From Graphiopsis chlorocephala (Eukaryota; Ascomycota; Dothideomycetes; Cladosporiales; Cladosporiaceae): DNA of 64,000 nt. The notes beneath the pieces are model-generated. The model worked only from the letters and a program-made list of their open reading frames with translations, did no database searches and had not been told where the DNA came from. The position numbers and the translations under genes were made by a program. The DNA is taken from NCBI GenBank assembly GCA_022828445.1, contig JAIZZJ010000003.1, positions 372,001-436,000 of the forward strand. The letters are read 5' to 3'. The stretch's first letter is position 1. Each line of letters starts with the position of its first letter. Of the stretch, positions 33,215 to 45,135 are shown in pieces.

Positions 33215-36200
33215 ATGGCGATTCCTGAGAGGACCCAGGCCTGTATTTCGTCGTTGAAGAATCTCAGAGATCTGGCCAACGCTTCACAGGTGCAGAGGAC
33301 ATGGGCAGAAGATCAGTTAGCAAGGCTGAATCTATGGGCCGAGAGTCTCGGAATCTTTGCCCAGGGACAATTCTCAATTGACCACCGTTTGGCAAAAAAT
33401 CGACAGGTCACTCATCTGGTAGAGCAGCTGGTTGAGGCGCTCTTGGGGAACATTGCAGCTTGTAAGAAACACCACATCGCAGCGAAAGGATCGTGCTGAC
33501 CAACAGATGGTGGTGCAATTGCTCGAGAGCCCGCGCAGCTAGCAGAACAGCCCAGCCTAGCTGGCGCTGGGGACGACACTGCAAGCAGCGACAGTGAGAT
33601 GTCTGATGAAGACGATGTAGAGCCAATCCCTTCGAAGCTTGCGACCGAAGTGGAAAAGTCTGTCGGGCGCCTGTTACAGCTTGCCCTTCGTGTGAGACGC
33701 GAAGGTGCGAGGAAGACAGCGGCCGAGGCAGCAAAGTTTGAGCCAAGAGATGAGAACGGACGACATTTGGCTCCTGAGTTTGAGAAATACATCAAGTACA
33801 TCTGTCAACGATCCTTCAACACGACACAACACACGAGCACGGATGCTCGCCAGCCCGAAGGCACTGAACGCTACGAAGCGGCGCCGTTCCTTCGAGAGCG
33901 AGCGGAGAGATGTATGGTGGACCGGTGGCGAAGGGTGAGCTATCAGAGACACCACGCCAGCAACCTCGCAGACCCAAGCCAGCGGACGACAGCAAAACCA
34001 GAGACGCAGAAATCGCAGACAAAGCCAGGCGCGCCTCCCTCGGCAAGCCGTGACTCTGGCCGACTTCAAGCCTCGACTGTAACGAAAGATGCCCATGCCC
34101 CGGCGGCATCGAAAGCTGTGTCCGCAGCCACCGTCCTATCAGCGCGCGTCAAGATCGACCAGAAGATAGATCTGCATCCCAAAACAGCGCCTACAGTCAC
34201 GACCAAGGTTCGCGCGGATCATCTTGAATTTCCCCGAGCACCAAAGGTGCGCGAAGGGCTTGACGAGTTCAAGTGTCCGCTATGTGGACTGCCATGTCCA
34301 ACGAGTCAGCTGGAGAAGAAGAAGTGGCAGTAAGTAGACCTCCGATTTCTGACATGGTCTTCAGGTCACTCACGTATTTCTGGCAGATCTCACGTTTTGC
34401 ATGACCTCATGCCTTACTTTTGCCTCTTTCAGGAATGCACGCAGCCTCATCTTACTTTCCAGACAACAGAGGATTGGTCCAGTCATGCGAAGGTAGAGCA
34501 TGCTCGTATGTCTTGGGTGTGTCAATCCTGCCGATCTTCGGGCTCTGGTGACAGATCGAGCACTTTTCACGACGAGGATGCCTATCGCCAGCATCTGAAA
34601 CGGGTTCACGGGCCCATCGCGGCAAACGAGCTATCGTTGGTCATCCAGATGAGCTGCCAGAAAGAGTCGCCGCTCTATCCTTGCTGCGTATTCTGTGGGT
34701 TCGTTCCCGAGGCACATCTCGGAGACGTTGGAAGTGAAGTGTGCCAGAGAGAGATCATCAGCCACATGGCCAAAAACCACCTGCAGCCCTTTGCGCTTGA
34801 CTCGGTCCCATGGGATGTCACTGGCGGTGAGCATGCCGATTCTGGAAGGGTCTCTGATTCAAGTGCGACAAACAGTAACTATGAAGACATCAAGCAGCAG
34901 ATTATGAACGATCCTCGACTGGGAGAATTTGAAGTATCGATACTTGAAGCAGAGGCACTAACGGACCGAAGTGGCAGTGTCCAACAAACGGTCTTACAGG
35001 AAAGTAACGTCTACGCGGCAAGTTTGGACGAGATTGGGCGAAGGTCAAGTGCCAAAGACGGTCAAGGTCCAAAGGACCATGTCGGCGAGTGGTGCAACTA
35101 CCAAAAGACTATGACGGCGTTTTACACTCTTTCTGACCGCGATCGACTCCTTGGGACAGAAGAAATTGCCATCAGCTGGGCTAGCATGAACAAAGATGCG
35201 CCGGAAACAGTTTCTCAGGTAGAAACACCGCAGATCTCTGCTCCCAGCCCCATGCAAGATGATAAAATACCGCCACGACTGGATCGCAAGCAAAGCACAG
35301 TGCCGCCTGCCAAGGTCGGTATTTTCAGAATCGCAGAAGACTCCGAGGAAGACGACGACATTGAAAATGACGCGACAGAGGAACACGTGCTTACACCCGA
35401 GGAAAAGAAGTTCTTAAAGCTCGCAACCCAAGGAGATCGAGAAGGTCTGGCGGAGTTCCTGTCCGATCGCGCTGAGCCCTTCAACTTTAACTGTACAGAC
35501 AGCTTGGACCGCAACGCCGTACATCTGGCTATATCTTGTCCACCTCTGATTGACGATCTCGCGAAGGCCGGGTGTGATGTCGACCATTGGTCTTCGGAGT
35601 TCGGGAATCCACTATGCATAGCGGTCGCCCAGGAAAATGCTGATGCTGTCGAGGCTTTGCTTCGTTGCTCAACAGACCGTGAGAAATGTTTTCCTCACCA
35701 AAGCCCAGCATTGCACCTTGCCTGTTACTTTGAGAACGAACGCCTTGTTCGCCTTCTGCTGGATCATAACGCCAAAACCGATCAGAGCATCCGCATGGTC
35801 TTCAAAAGGGACGGAGTACTTCGGGACACCGAGCTTGATGGCGACGGAGATGGCGACGGAGATGACGACGATGAGGAAAGCATCACTTCTCACGATTCGC
35901 TTATCGATAATAATTTTGCGTCGATGGTCGACTCTATCAGAGGTACCCCGCTGGCCATCAGCGCTTTTTGGGGAGACGTCGGCATCACAAAGCTGCTCCT
36001 GGAGCACGGTGCATCTGTTGAGGCAAAAGCGACCTGGAGAGAACTCAAAGATCGCGCCGACTTTACAGCTACTCCACTAGTGATTGCTTGCCGCGCTGGC
36101 ATGAGCCAAGTAGTTGAAGTTCTTCTTGCCGCCGGGGCAGATGTCAACCAGCAAAACAGCGACGGCGAAACTCCAGTCACCCACGCCATATGGGCCAAGA

Positions 36201-38335
36201 GCTTTGACACCCTGGAAGTGCTCATAAACCAAGTTCCTTGTGCAGAGGACCGCAGCACGCATTTTGCGCGTGAGTTTCGGAAAGCTGCTAGACGCGGCCA
36301 GGCGGATATTGTGCAGTTCTTTCTGGAAAAAGGCGTAGAGCCAGATGCTTCTGATGGCGAGATAACGCCACTCATAGCAGCTAGCTTCAAAGGACACTAC
36401 GATGTAGTCACTATGCTGCTGGAAGCCGGGGCCTCCGTACACAAGATCGACGCCGACGGTCTGTCTGCATTGCACAGTGCTGCTACTGAGGGAAATGCCC
36501 AAGTTTTAGAATTGCTTATCAAAGCGGGCTCTGAAGTCGACCTTCAGGACAACGATCAATGTACCACTCTCATGGCATCTACGCGTGCCGAAGATCCGGC
36601 ATGCATGCTTATACTACTGGATAGCGGCGCAAATATCGACCTTTGTGATAACGAAGGAACCGACGCTCTTGGCCACGCCGCCGCCAGAAATCGCAAGAAA
36701 CATGCGCAAGTGCTTCTTGAACGTGGCGCGCATATCGAGGCCACGCACCACGACGGATGGACAGCCCTGATGTACGCCGTGTCATGGGATCACCTTGAAA
36801 TGACCAAGTTCTTGATCGACAAGGCAGCCGACGTGAATCATCAAAGTAGCGAACAGCTCGATACTCCCCTCACACTGGCTGCGCACTATGGTTCGGTCAA
36901 GGCTGCTGAGGTACTGATTGACAATGGAGCATTACTCGAAGCAAAGAATCAGAAGGGAAACACAGCACTTTTCGAAGCCTGCGAAGCCAATAAAATTGAA
37001 GTCCTGAAGCTGTTGATCGACCGTGGTTGCCTGATGGATGGAGAAGACGCCAAAGGAGACACCATCTGGCTCAAGACAGTCAATGCAGGTCACATCGAAT
37101 GCCTGCAGATCCTCATCGAAGCGGGCGCCACCGCGGGATCATCTCACCATGTCTGGGAGCTTGCCCTCTTACTAGCGGCTGAGAAAGGCCATGTGGCTTG
37201 CTTACGCTTGCTCCTGCCCAAGGTGTCTCCGGATGTGACGAATGGGGACGGGGAGACTGGACTCATCATTGCTGTCGCAGAGGGACATTTGGAGTGTGCT
37301 CGTTTGCTCCTGGATGCGAAAGCCAGCGTTGATTCGACTGATTCCTCGGGCCAGACCGCCCTGCATCACGCGGCTGCTAACAACGAGCTTGAACTTACGA
37401 AGCTACTGCTGGATCGTGGCGCTAATCATAGCTGCCGGGACCGCGATGGCAGAACACCTTTGCTTGTGCTAGCCGCGGAAGAGGACGTAAACGATGCACA
37501 AGACTGTGTCGCTGCTTTAGTTGACGCCGGCGCATCCGTCAACGACAAGGACGACAAAGGAAATTCCGCGCTCTGGTTGGCAGCTCACGAGGGGGACGTC
37601 AGTGTACTCCAGGCCCTTTGCTCCTACGACAATCTCGACAAAGATGCCTTTGATAGGGATGGTCAGACAGCATTGATGCACACAGCAATAGATGAGGAAG
37701 CAATATATGAGGAGTCTTGTAAGAAGACAGAGCTCCTCATCGCGGCCGGAGCGGATCTGGAGCTCCAAACGCCATCGGACGGCCGCAACGCTTTGGCCTA
37801 CGCTCTCAGTGGTTCGAGCTGTCTTGCTGCTGCGGCTTTGATGCAAGCAGGCTCAGACCTGTCGATGGTCGTCACAGCTATAAGCAGCGCCACCTTGCTC
37901 GAAGTGAAAAAAGGCCTCGACGACCTGATGACCTGCCACTACGGCGAGGACTGCCGCGACCAGACCAAGGCGAATCTGCGTGAGGTCGTCACGCAGCTTG
38001 GCGTCTTGAAGCAGGCAAGGGACCCGGTGGTTGCGCTGAAACCGCCCCAAAAGCAGAGACTGGCAAATTGGGCGAAGGCCGCAAAGCAAAAGCTCCGCTC
38101 GCGACGGAAGCACAAAAGCGTGTCGTTCGAACCGATAGAAACACCGGAATTGAGGGCCGGAGCTGGCTCGCAACCAGTGTCAGAGTACTCGTCTGGGTCC
38201 GAGAATGGAAGCTTCTCAGAAGACGATGAATCGCATTTGGAGAGTATGGGATCTTCATCGAATGGCGTTTCAGGCGAGCAACCTGAGTCTGCTCCGTCGA
38301 CCACCACGTCGTTAGAAGGGTCGGAGGTGGATTAA
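33215..38335 (+). CDS. large C2H2-like zinc-finger / ankyrin-repeat protein
   Basis: Intracellular protein of about 1672 residues. Exons 33215-33461, 33507-34329, 34387-38335; introns are 45 and 57 nt. The N-terminal 80 residues form a helical domain (ACISSLKNLRDLANASQ, then QLARLNLWAESLGIFAQG) common at the front of fungal ankyrin/C2H2 proteins. Residues 337 to about 470 hold irregular C2H2-type fingers (FKCPLCGLPC, HAKVEHARMSWVCQSC, HLKRVHGP, CCVFCGF). From about 697 to 1520 there are some two dozen ankyrin repeats of 33 residues, many close to consensus. An acidic Asp/Gly run interrupts them near residue 840. The tail has a basic patch followed by an acidic Ser-rich end. There is no NACHT or NB-ARC domain, so it is not a complete NLR; the ankyrin array could still act as a recognition module. 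It may be a partner of the adjacent protease, or an unrelated accessory gene. Confidence 0.88.
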
Positions 38336-39138
38336 ACATGCTACAAAAAGTTTCCGTTCCCAAGCGGGAACATACTTTTGTTTCCTTACCATTAGTAGTA
38401 ATCGAGATTCCCACCGCACGAGTATCAAAACTCCACCGAAGAAAGAGAAAAGAACACTCTTGATGAATTTTCACCGTGCTTCGTGCTCTTATCTCCAAAG
38501 TGAAGCGAAGCAAAGGAAAGCCACCTCTGTATCAAAACCACAAACTCCCTACTTGCAAATAGATCTGATACAATTGATTCGAAGACGATCCAGAAGGTCC
38601 TCTGGCGGGCAACATCAATGGTAAGATGACGTCAGAAAGCTTTTGCTACGCGATCCCGAGGCTGCCGATTGCTTCCCTGCCAATCGCTCGTGCGTGACGA
38701 GCACATGGGTATGGGCATGGGCATGATGCTAACATTGTGGCCTAAGGCGAGGGGCTCCATTCACCAAACACAGGCAACAACAACAACAACAACAAGATCT
38801 GTTTCTATACCAGTTCCCTCATACCACACATCTTCATAATCTTCTCGGGGCCTCCGCATCCCGCTTGCACCGCCTTCACAACAAAACACAAATCGCCGGC
38901 TGGCCAAGACAGCTAAGCCACGGGTGCCGTCATCCCGTGGTGACGGTGCAAAGTTGACGCCAAACAGGTGCCCGCCATACCCACTTCTGAACACCGAAGA
39001 CAACGCGAGCTTCGAACCTCCTCTCCGTCGTGGGGCTACAGCACACTCATATCGTTCCTGACCCTGCGAGGATACCAATACCAACAACACCAACAACAAC
39101 CGCTCCCACAGCACAACCACAAGCACACCACCACAGCC
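38336..39138. other. intergenic, RVS167 promoter side
   Basis: No gene in 803 bp. A short CAA microsatellite lies near 38770-38795 and another CAA-rich leader near 39075-39110, just before the RVS167 start. Confidence 0.5.
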
Positions 39139-40550
39139 ATGAGTTGGAAGGGATTCCAGAAGGGCGCCACTAGGGTGCGATACCATGACCTGCTGCCTAC
39201 GCAAACACAAACACAAACCCCCGGCTGACGAACCGTCGCAGGCGCCCCAAATGTTCAAGCAGCGCTTCAACATGGGCGAAATCACAAAGGACGCCGTCTA
39301 CATTGACGCCGAGCGCCGCTTCGCCGACCTAGAAAACGAGACCAAGAAGCTGCACGACGAGAGCGAGAAGTACTTCAAGGCCATCCTCGGCATGCTCGAC
39401 CACCAGATCGGCTTCGCGAAGGCCTGCGCCGAAATCTACAAGCCCATTTCCGGCCGCGCCAGCGATCCCGATTCGTACGTTGTGGACGGCAATCCAGAGG
39501 GCATTCGCGCGTGCGAGGAGTACGAGAATATTGTGAATGAGTTGAAGGCTAGCTTGTCGCCTGAGCTGGAGATGATTGAGTCGAGGATTGTGAAGCCTGC
39601 GGACGAGCTCATGGAGATCATCAAGGCGGTGCGCAAGAGCTGCAAGAAGCGCGACAACAAGCAGCTGGACTTCGACCGACACACAGCCACTCTCAAGAAG
39701 CTCCAAGAGAAGAAAGACAAGTCGCTCAAGGACGAAAAAGCGCTCTACAAAGCCGAAAACGACGTCGACATGGCGACGCAAGAATACGAATACTTCAACA
39801 ACCTCGTCAAGGCGGACTTGCCGGTCCTCTTCCAGCTCGAGAAGGACTTCATCCAGCCGCTCTTCCAGAGCTTCTACTACATGCAGCTCAACGTCTTTTA
39901 CACCCTGCACGAAGTCATGCAGAGCATCGACATCGGGTACTTCAACCTCACCCTCGACATCGAAGAGGGCTTCAACGAGAAGCGCGGCGAGATCCAGGCA
40001 CAGACCGAAGCCCTCTCGATCGTGAAATTCAAAACCACCGGCGGGCCGCGCAAGCCGCTGTCCAAGTACGGCGCCAACAGGCTCGAGGGTCCCAAACCGC
40101 GCCTTGCGCTCGAGAACGGCTCAGCAGGCGTCAGTAGACGGCAATCCACCGACACCCTCGGCACTGGTCCTCCGCCTTACTCTCCCAGCGGGACGACCGA
40201 TATCAGCCGCGCGCACAGCACCGGCAGCCACTGGGCTTCTGCAGCGAAATCGAAAGCGGCACCCCCGCCTCCTAAACCTAAGCCTGGCCGCTTGTCTGCT
40301 TTGCCCGCTGCAGAGACTGTTACTGCTCTATACGACTATGAGGCTCAAGCTGAAGGCGATTTGTCCTTCAGCGCGGGCGATATTATTGAGATTGTCACGA
40401 GGACGGCGAATGAGAATGAGTGGTGGATTGGAAAGATTCAGGGCAAGCAGGGACAATTTCCTGGTGAGTCTTTTTCTTTCCTTGTGATTGTTCGATGTGC
40501 TGTTTGCTAACTCTTTTGGAATCACAGGCAATTACGTCCAACTCAACTAG
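39139..40550 (+). CDS. RVS167: BAR-SH3 amphiphysin-like endocytic protein
   Basis: Membrane-curving protein that works with Rvs161 at actin patches in vesicle scission. Exons 39139-39174, 39242-40463 and 40528-40550 give 426 residues. The 12-codon first exon encodes MSWKGFQKGATR, the conserved amphipathic N-terminal helix of the family, and it joins to APQMFKQRFNMGE, which supports the unusual GTGCGA donor. The BAR domain covers about residues 15-240 (DAERRFADLENETKKLHDES, QSFYYMQLNVFYTLHEVMQS). A Ser/Pro/Gly linker follows, and the SH3 domain starts near residue 365 (VTALYDYEAQAEGDLSF, WWIGKIQGKQGQFPGNYVQL). The last exon encodes only the SH3 end, NYVQLN. Pombe Hob1 is the closest equivalent. 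Confidence 0.96.
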
Positions 40551-41030
40551 GAAATCCTTCCTGGCTGGCACTTTGTTTATATGGCATTTATGCATGCATG
40601 CATGTCTTGAGTACCTAATCGCTCACCAAAGCACTAGACCATGTTTTCCTGCTCGCGCTTGGAAAACTCTCTTTTGAATAATGTCTATAGTATCTTTTCA
40701 ATGAAAAGAAGAGTTTGTGGAGATTTGAAGCTACATGTAGATGTAGCGTTGGATTAATATCTTCCAGCTCTCAGTGGTGCATATGCTTGTTTAGTATATG
40801 TTTGCAGAGTATGCTGCACTATGAGTTACATTTCAATTCAGAAACCTGGGAATATTGGAGAAGGGATCAGCATATACATACACCAAGGACTGACCACTGA
40901 GATGTTCTGGTGGTATGTTCATCAAAGGCAACAATTCCGTAATTGAGCTGGGTATCAACATAGTATCTCTTCATATGCCCTCACATCTTTCCTCCTCCGA
41001 AAAGGTCACAAGCTCCCGTGACTTCCTCGC
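40551..41030. other. convergent 3' regions
   Basis: This 480-bp AT-rich spacer lies between the ends of RVS167 and the glutathione peroxidase gene. No gene seen. Confidence 0.5.
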
Positions 41031-41711
41031 CTAAGCCTTCAACTCTGCCTCAATAGCAGTCTTGATCGACGCCGGCTTGGTGGTGCTCGCCCAGCGGCCC
41101 TTCACCTTGCCGTCCTTGCCGATGAGGAACTTCTCAAAGTTCCACTTGATGCGCTGCAGGCCCATGAGACCCGGCTTCTCCTTCTTCATCCACTCCCACA
41201 CGGGCTCCGGGCTGTCGCCGTTGACTTCGGTCTTGCCGAGCACCTTGTAGGTGACTTTGTGGCCGAGGACGCAGAAGTTCTGGATTTCTTCGTTGGAGCC
41301 CGGGTCTTGGCCGCCGAACTGGTTGCAGGGGAAGGCGAGGATTTCGAAGTCTTTGTGCGAGGTTTTGAGGTCTGTTGGGAAGATGTTAGTCGTACCGGAT
41401 GTACTGTGTATGAGATGGAGAATTCAAAGCGCACCCTTGTAGAGAGCCTCGAGATCATCGAGCTGAGGCGTGAAGCCGCACTTGCTGGCGGTGTTGACGA
41501 CGAGGACAACCTTGCCCTTCATGTTGGAGAGAGGGAAGGGCGCGCCCTTGTCATCTTTGGGCTTAAAGTCGTAGAAGGTGGTTGCGGACGACATGGTGCG
41601 TGTTTTGGTTGTGGTGGTGAAGAAGAAGAAGGAAGTGGGTTTGGCAGAGGATAAGGTATGGAGAAAAGAGGATCTTAGAGTGGTTTGGCAGAGACGTGGT
41701 GTTATGAACAT
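41031..41711 (-). CDS. glutathione peroxidase-type thiol peroxidase, possible dual localisation
   Basis: Reduces peroxides, in fungi mostly with thioredoxin, and can act as a peroxide sensor (yeast Gpx3/Hyr1). Minus-strand exons 41711-41435 and 41371-41031. From the ATG at 41594 the protein has 166 residues, the usual cytosolic length, starting MSSATTFYDF. An in-frame ATG at 41711 adds 39 residues with several Arg/Lys, many Ser/Thr and no acidic residue, which is what a mitochondrial presequence looks like; I annotate the longer frame. In short-form numbering, peroxidatic Cys39 is in NTASKCGFTP, Gln/Trp motifs are in PCNQFGGQ and KWNFEKFLI, and the resolving cysteine is Cys87 (IQNFCVL). The intron is 63 nt with a GTGCGC donor. 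Confidence 0.93.
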
Positions 41712-42812
41712 GGAAACAGCAGGGTGGTAGCAGGGGTGGTGTGATTACGCAGACAGAGACTTTGATGGCGAGGCGCAAGCGATGGCGACTAAGATACTAA
41801 GATACTAAGATAGGTCTTTGCGCCGAGGCATGTGATTTGTATTGCTGCACACTCCGACACTTGACGAGGGCTCGCCTTCACAGTGGCTGCTTTGTGTCTG
41901 CACATTTGCGTCATTATGCTTCAGACTTCGGCCGCCGCCTGCCCGCTTCTATTCATCCCACTTTCCCAATCGGGATCTGCACAACTTTCACCCACCTCGG
42001 AAGACGGCTTGTCCGTGGGATGTGATTACTAAGCTTGCGCTCTAGACTTCACGCTTTTGAGGACACAGCAGACTACGTGCGTATCGTAGCAACCCCTATC
42101 ATTGGAGACGTGTACAACAATTCTGAGGACCACGCTACTCTCCAGCACCGTGCGCCTCACGACACACTTAGGACATGGAGAATGTTCTTGCACTCTCGTA
42201 CTAATGTGGTTATATTTGACTTCTGCGAGGACACCGACCCAGCGATTCCGAGAACCTCCAAAAGACGAGCTTTGGGCACTGAGTCCTGCTGAAAATCGTT
42301 TTCGCTCAAGGGACGAATAAACATGTACTGGGACCTCAGAAACAAGGGTAGAGAAGTGTTTACAATCGTGACTGACCTGTAAGTCCAAGCAATGCTTATA
42401 CAGAGCAGCTGTATAGGCTTTAGCTCGCAGAGTGACCAATAAGGATGGAGATGATCTACAGCCAGTAACAGCCAAATGTAAAAGCGGGCGTGGTGTTGCT
42501 TATACCAGCAAAAGTTAATCCTTCGACTAATACAATACTGCTGACATGAAAACAGTCAAACTGTGATGCTACTGACATTGACACAGCTAAAACTTAATGC
42601 TGGATCTCCTGGATTTCCTCTGGCCGTCTGTACGTCGCTCTCTTGAATAATAATCATGGACAGGCCCAGTCTCCTGCTCCCTTTCTCTCTTGTCATCCTC
42701 CACAACATACTCGACAAAGCACATACCAACCAGATCTTCCACCGGCATAGCAATCAACACACCGATCACAACCACTTGCATACACCAACCACATTCAACA
42801 TCACATCCAAAC
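41712..42812. other. intergenic between divergent genes
   Basis: 1.1 kb without a supported gene. A minus-strand frame of 148 codons (42029-42475) has no family features. The right end is probably the leader of the gene at 42813. A run of three ATACTAAG(AT) units lies near 41792-41813. Confidence 0.45.
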
Positions 42813-44591
42813 ATGCATCTTGGACGCTTCTTCCCTGGGCTTGCTGTCTCAGACGCCCTGCACTCACAGGTCAACCGCCGCGGAGAACCGCAATGTCTGA
42901 AAGACTGCGTCCGCAAAACAACCGAACCATTCGTGGTGGCCGGCGCCGAAGAGGGCTTTCGTCAGGCACTTGGTGCGCACAACACCAGAGAGACATGCAT
43001 CTCGTCCGCAGATTGCATGGACACGGTTCAGACCTTCGTCGAAGAGATCACCCACATGGTCTTCAAAGACCGACTGGATGACGGGAATGGACACTTCGCC
43101 AAGTCCCCTAAGGATGGCTATGCTGGCTCTCACTGTGATACGCGTTGCCTGGTCAAGACCGTTCAGACTGCTGCCGGTGAGGCAGGTGCCGTCGCCATGG
43201 CGGTTGGCCAGAAGCACTTTTACGGCAACGACGCTTTCTGGTACCGCTGGTCACCTCAGCAAATGCTGGAGCTCGATCGCGCGATCCGTCAGCTCAAGGG
43301 TAGGAACCTGGCCGAAAGAGCATATGTCTACGAAGCAGATGCATCGAATGCAACTGAGGGCCACCTGGAAGTCGCGAAAACCCCAAGCATCAGGAAATTC
43401 GACCTGACTGCCTTCCGCTACAATGGGACTGCAGAGGTTCCCTTGCTCCATCATCCGAAAATCACTAGGGTGATGGCGAGGAAGATCCTGTCCCACATCC
43501 CTAGCTGGGGTGCGGATCCCAACGATGTGACCCATGACGCGGAGCTTGGCGATGCGACCGTTCCCGCCACAGAGTACTTCCTCACCACCGATGCCTCAAG
43601 CTACGACGGCTTCGGGAACTTTGGCAAGGATGAGCGCGATATCATGGAACATGCCTGGAGAAGTATCAGCCGCGAGTCCGCAAAACATGGAGCCGCAGGA
43701 TTTGCCCACTTCCTCTATCACACGCGCTTGTTCCCGGAAATCCTAGTTCAAAATGCCACAGAGCTCGCGATGGAGCCTTGGGATCGTGTATTGGGGGGCA
43801 TCAGAACACCGATCAGAATCTCGCTTCCACGTTCCGAGGCTCAAGAGGACCAAATCCAGCTCGGAGCCTGGGTCTGGCAACACCACGCCTACGCCGTCAC
43901 CAATGCTTCCTCGCCAGTCCCCCACACGATCCTTGAGGGGGACGTGCAGGATTCGGAGGTCTATGGGTACGCAGAGGGCCAGAACGAAGGACATGGCCCA
44001 CGCCTCGTGCAATGGGTGACTGACTCCAAAGCCGAGCCGATCAAGAACGTCGAAGGAGGCTACACGCACCAACCCTGGACCCTCCCATGGTTCTTCGAAT
44101 TCCCCTCCAACTCCACCCTTCCCTTCGGTCTGCGCGCAGGCATGCCCTACAACAACGAACCCGTGTACTTCCACGGCACGAACAGCAACGCGGCGTTTGC
44201 TTTTCGCGGCTACACTTTCGAGCTCAAGATGCACAGGGAAGCTTTCGATAAGAAGGACGGCTACTACTTCCGCGACACCGCTCTGAACAAGACCACCGGC
44301 GCCGTCATGGACCTTAAAATGGTTTCGCCCTTGGAGTCTTACGACGACGAATGGTGGCCGCTTGTGACTGCTATTACCGGCGATGGGCGCGCTTTCAAGC
44401 GCAAGTTGAGCAAGGTTGCTACTGTGTCTAATGGGAAGCGAAGTTATGAGATTTTGACTGAAGACGGGAAGCCGATCTTTGACGAGGCGCACAAGCCGAT
44501 CAGGCTTACTTACGATCTCAAGACGGGGTTGGCGGAGACTAAGTATGGGAGGGCTTTGAGGCCGCTTGACAAGAACATGGGTGCGCTGTAG
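42813..44591 (+). CDS. uncharacterised 592-residue protein, possibly secreted
   Basis: Long uninterrupted frame with strong C/G-ending codon bias, certainly coding, but I do not recognise the family. The ATG at 42813 follows an A/C-rich leader; the frame extends further upstream without any ATG. The first 25 residues contain a weakly hydrophobic stretch, so secretion is possible but not clear. Six cysteines occur in pairs within about residues 25-115 (CLKDC, CISSADC, CDTRC) and almost none later, suggesting an N-terminal disulfide-bonded module. Several N-x-S/T sites are present. The long C-terminal part contains aromatic-rich blocks (HQPWTLPWFFEFP) and a late beta-rich section. It could be an extracellular enzyme or binding protein; no catalytic motif can be assigned. 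Confidence 0.8.
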   Translation: MHLGRFFPGLAVSDALHSQVNRRGEPQCLKDCVRKTTEPFVVAGAEEGFRQALGAHNTRETCISSADCMDTVQTFVEEITHMVFKDRLDDGNGHFAKSPKDGYAGSHCDTRCLVKTVQTAAGEAGAVAMAVGQKHFYGNDAFWYRWSPQQMLELDRAIRQLKGRNLAERAYVYEADASNATEGHLEVAKTPSIRKFDLTAFRYNGTAEVPLLHHPKITRVMARKILSHIPSWGADPNDVTHDAELGDATVPATEYFLTTDASSYDGFGNFGKDERDIMEHAWRSISRESAKHGAAGFAHFLYHTRLFPEILVQNATELAMEPWDRVLGGIRTPIRISLPRSEAQEDQIQLGAWVWQHHAYAVTNASSPVPHTILEGDVQDSEVYGYAEGQNEGHGPRLVQWVTDSKAEPIKNVEGGYTHQPWTLPWFFEFPSNSTLPFGLRAGMPYNNEPVYFHGTNSNAAFAFRGYTFELKMHREAFDKKDGYYFRDTALNKTTGAVMDLKMVSPLESYDDEWWPLVTAITGDGRAFKRKLSKVATVSNGKRSYEILTEDGKPIFDEAHKPIRLTYDLKTGLAETKYGRALRPLDKNMGAL

Positions 44592-45135
44592 GTCGGTGGC
44601 GGCTCGTGGAATTGGAACGGATTCAATCGAGGGGTTGCGATTTGGTTCTTTTTCTGTTGGTTCGCTTCTGGGTCATGGTTCGCGGATGGGATTTGAGGGT
44701 TTCTGGGATTTTTTTTCGCTTGCGCGTTGAGATTTTGCATGGGGGAGCTTGCGTGGCGTTTTGCTTTCGGATGCACTGCTTGTTCCACATGCGCTGTTTC
44801 GTGTTATGGCTAAGCGATTTGCTGCATTTGCAGATCTGCTGGTGCCTTGCTTTAGTTAGGGTTAGACATTGAACTGAATGAAAATTGTAAACACTATACA
44901 TGTACTTGCTTGCAAAGTACTCGAAGTGAGCAGTGAGGTGGAAAATTATCTGTTGCGAGAAGGTGCCTTGGTGGACGAAGCAACCAATGTTGAAATTGAA
45001 AGAATGGAGATGGAGATGTGATGTGAATCGCCTTCTTCTCTGACCTCACAAACTTCCACCTTGCCCAAACCAGCGCGACGACACCAATTCGCTGGACGAT
45101 TTCCACTTCGGTACGAGGAATCAAAATACAATCAG
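44592..45135. other. intergenic, BET4 promoter side
   Basis: No gene in 544 bp. A short telomere-like stretch TTAGTTAGGGTTAG lies at 44852-44865. Confidence 0.5.

Noticed and set aside
38770..38795. CAA-rich microsatellite as a possible functional repeat
   Set aside because: A short simple repeat in a promoter region, too common to interpret.
43743..44492. 249-codon minus-strand frame
   Set aside because: Antisense to the 592-residue gene; no family features and no suitable start context.
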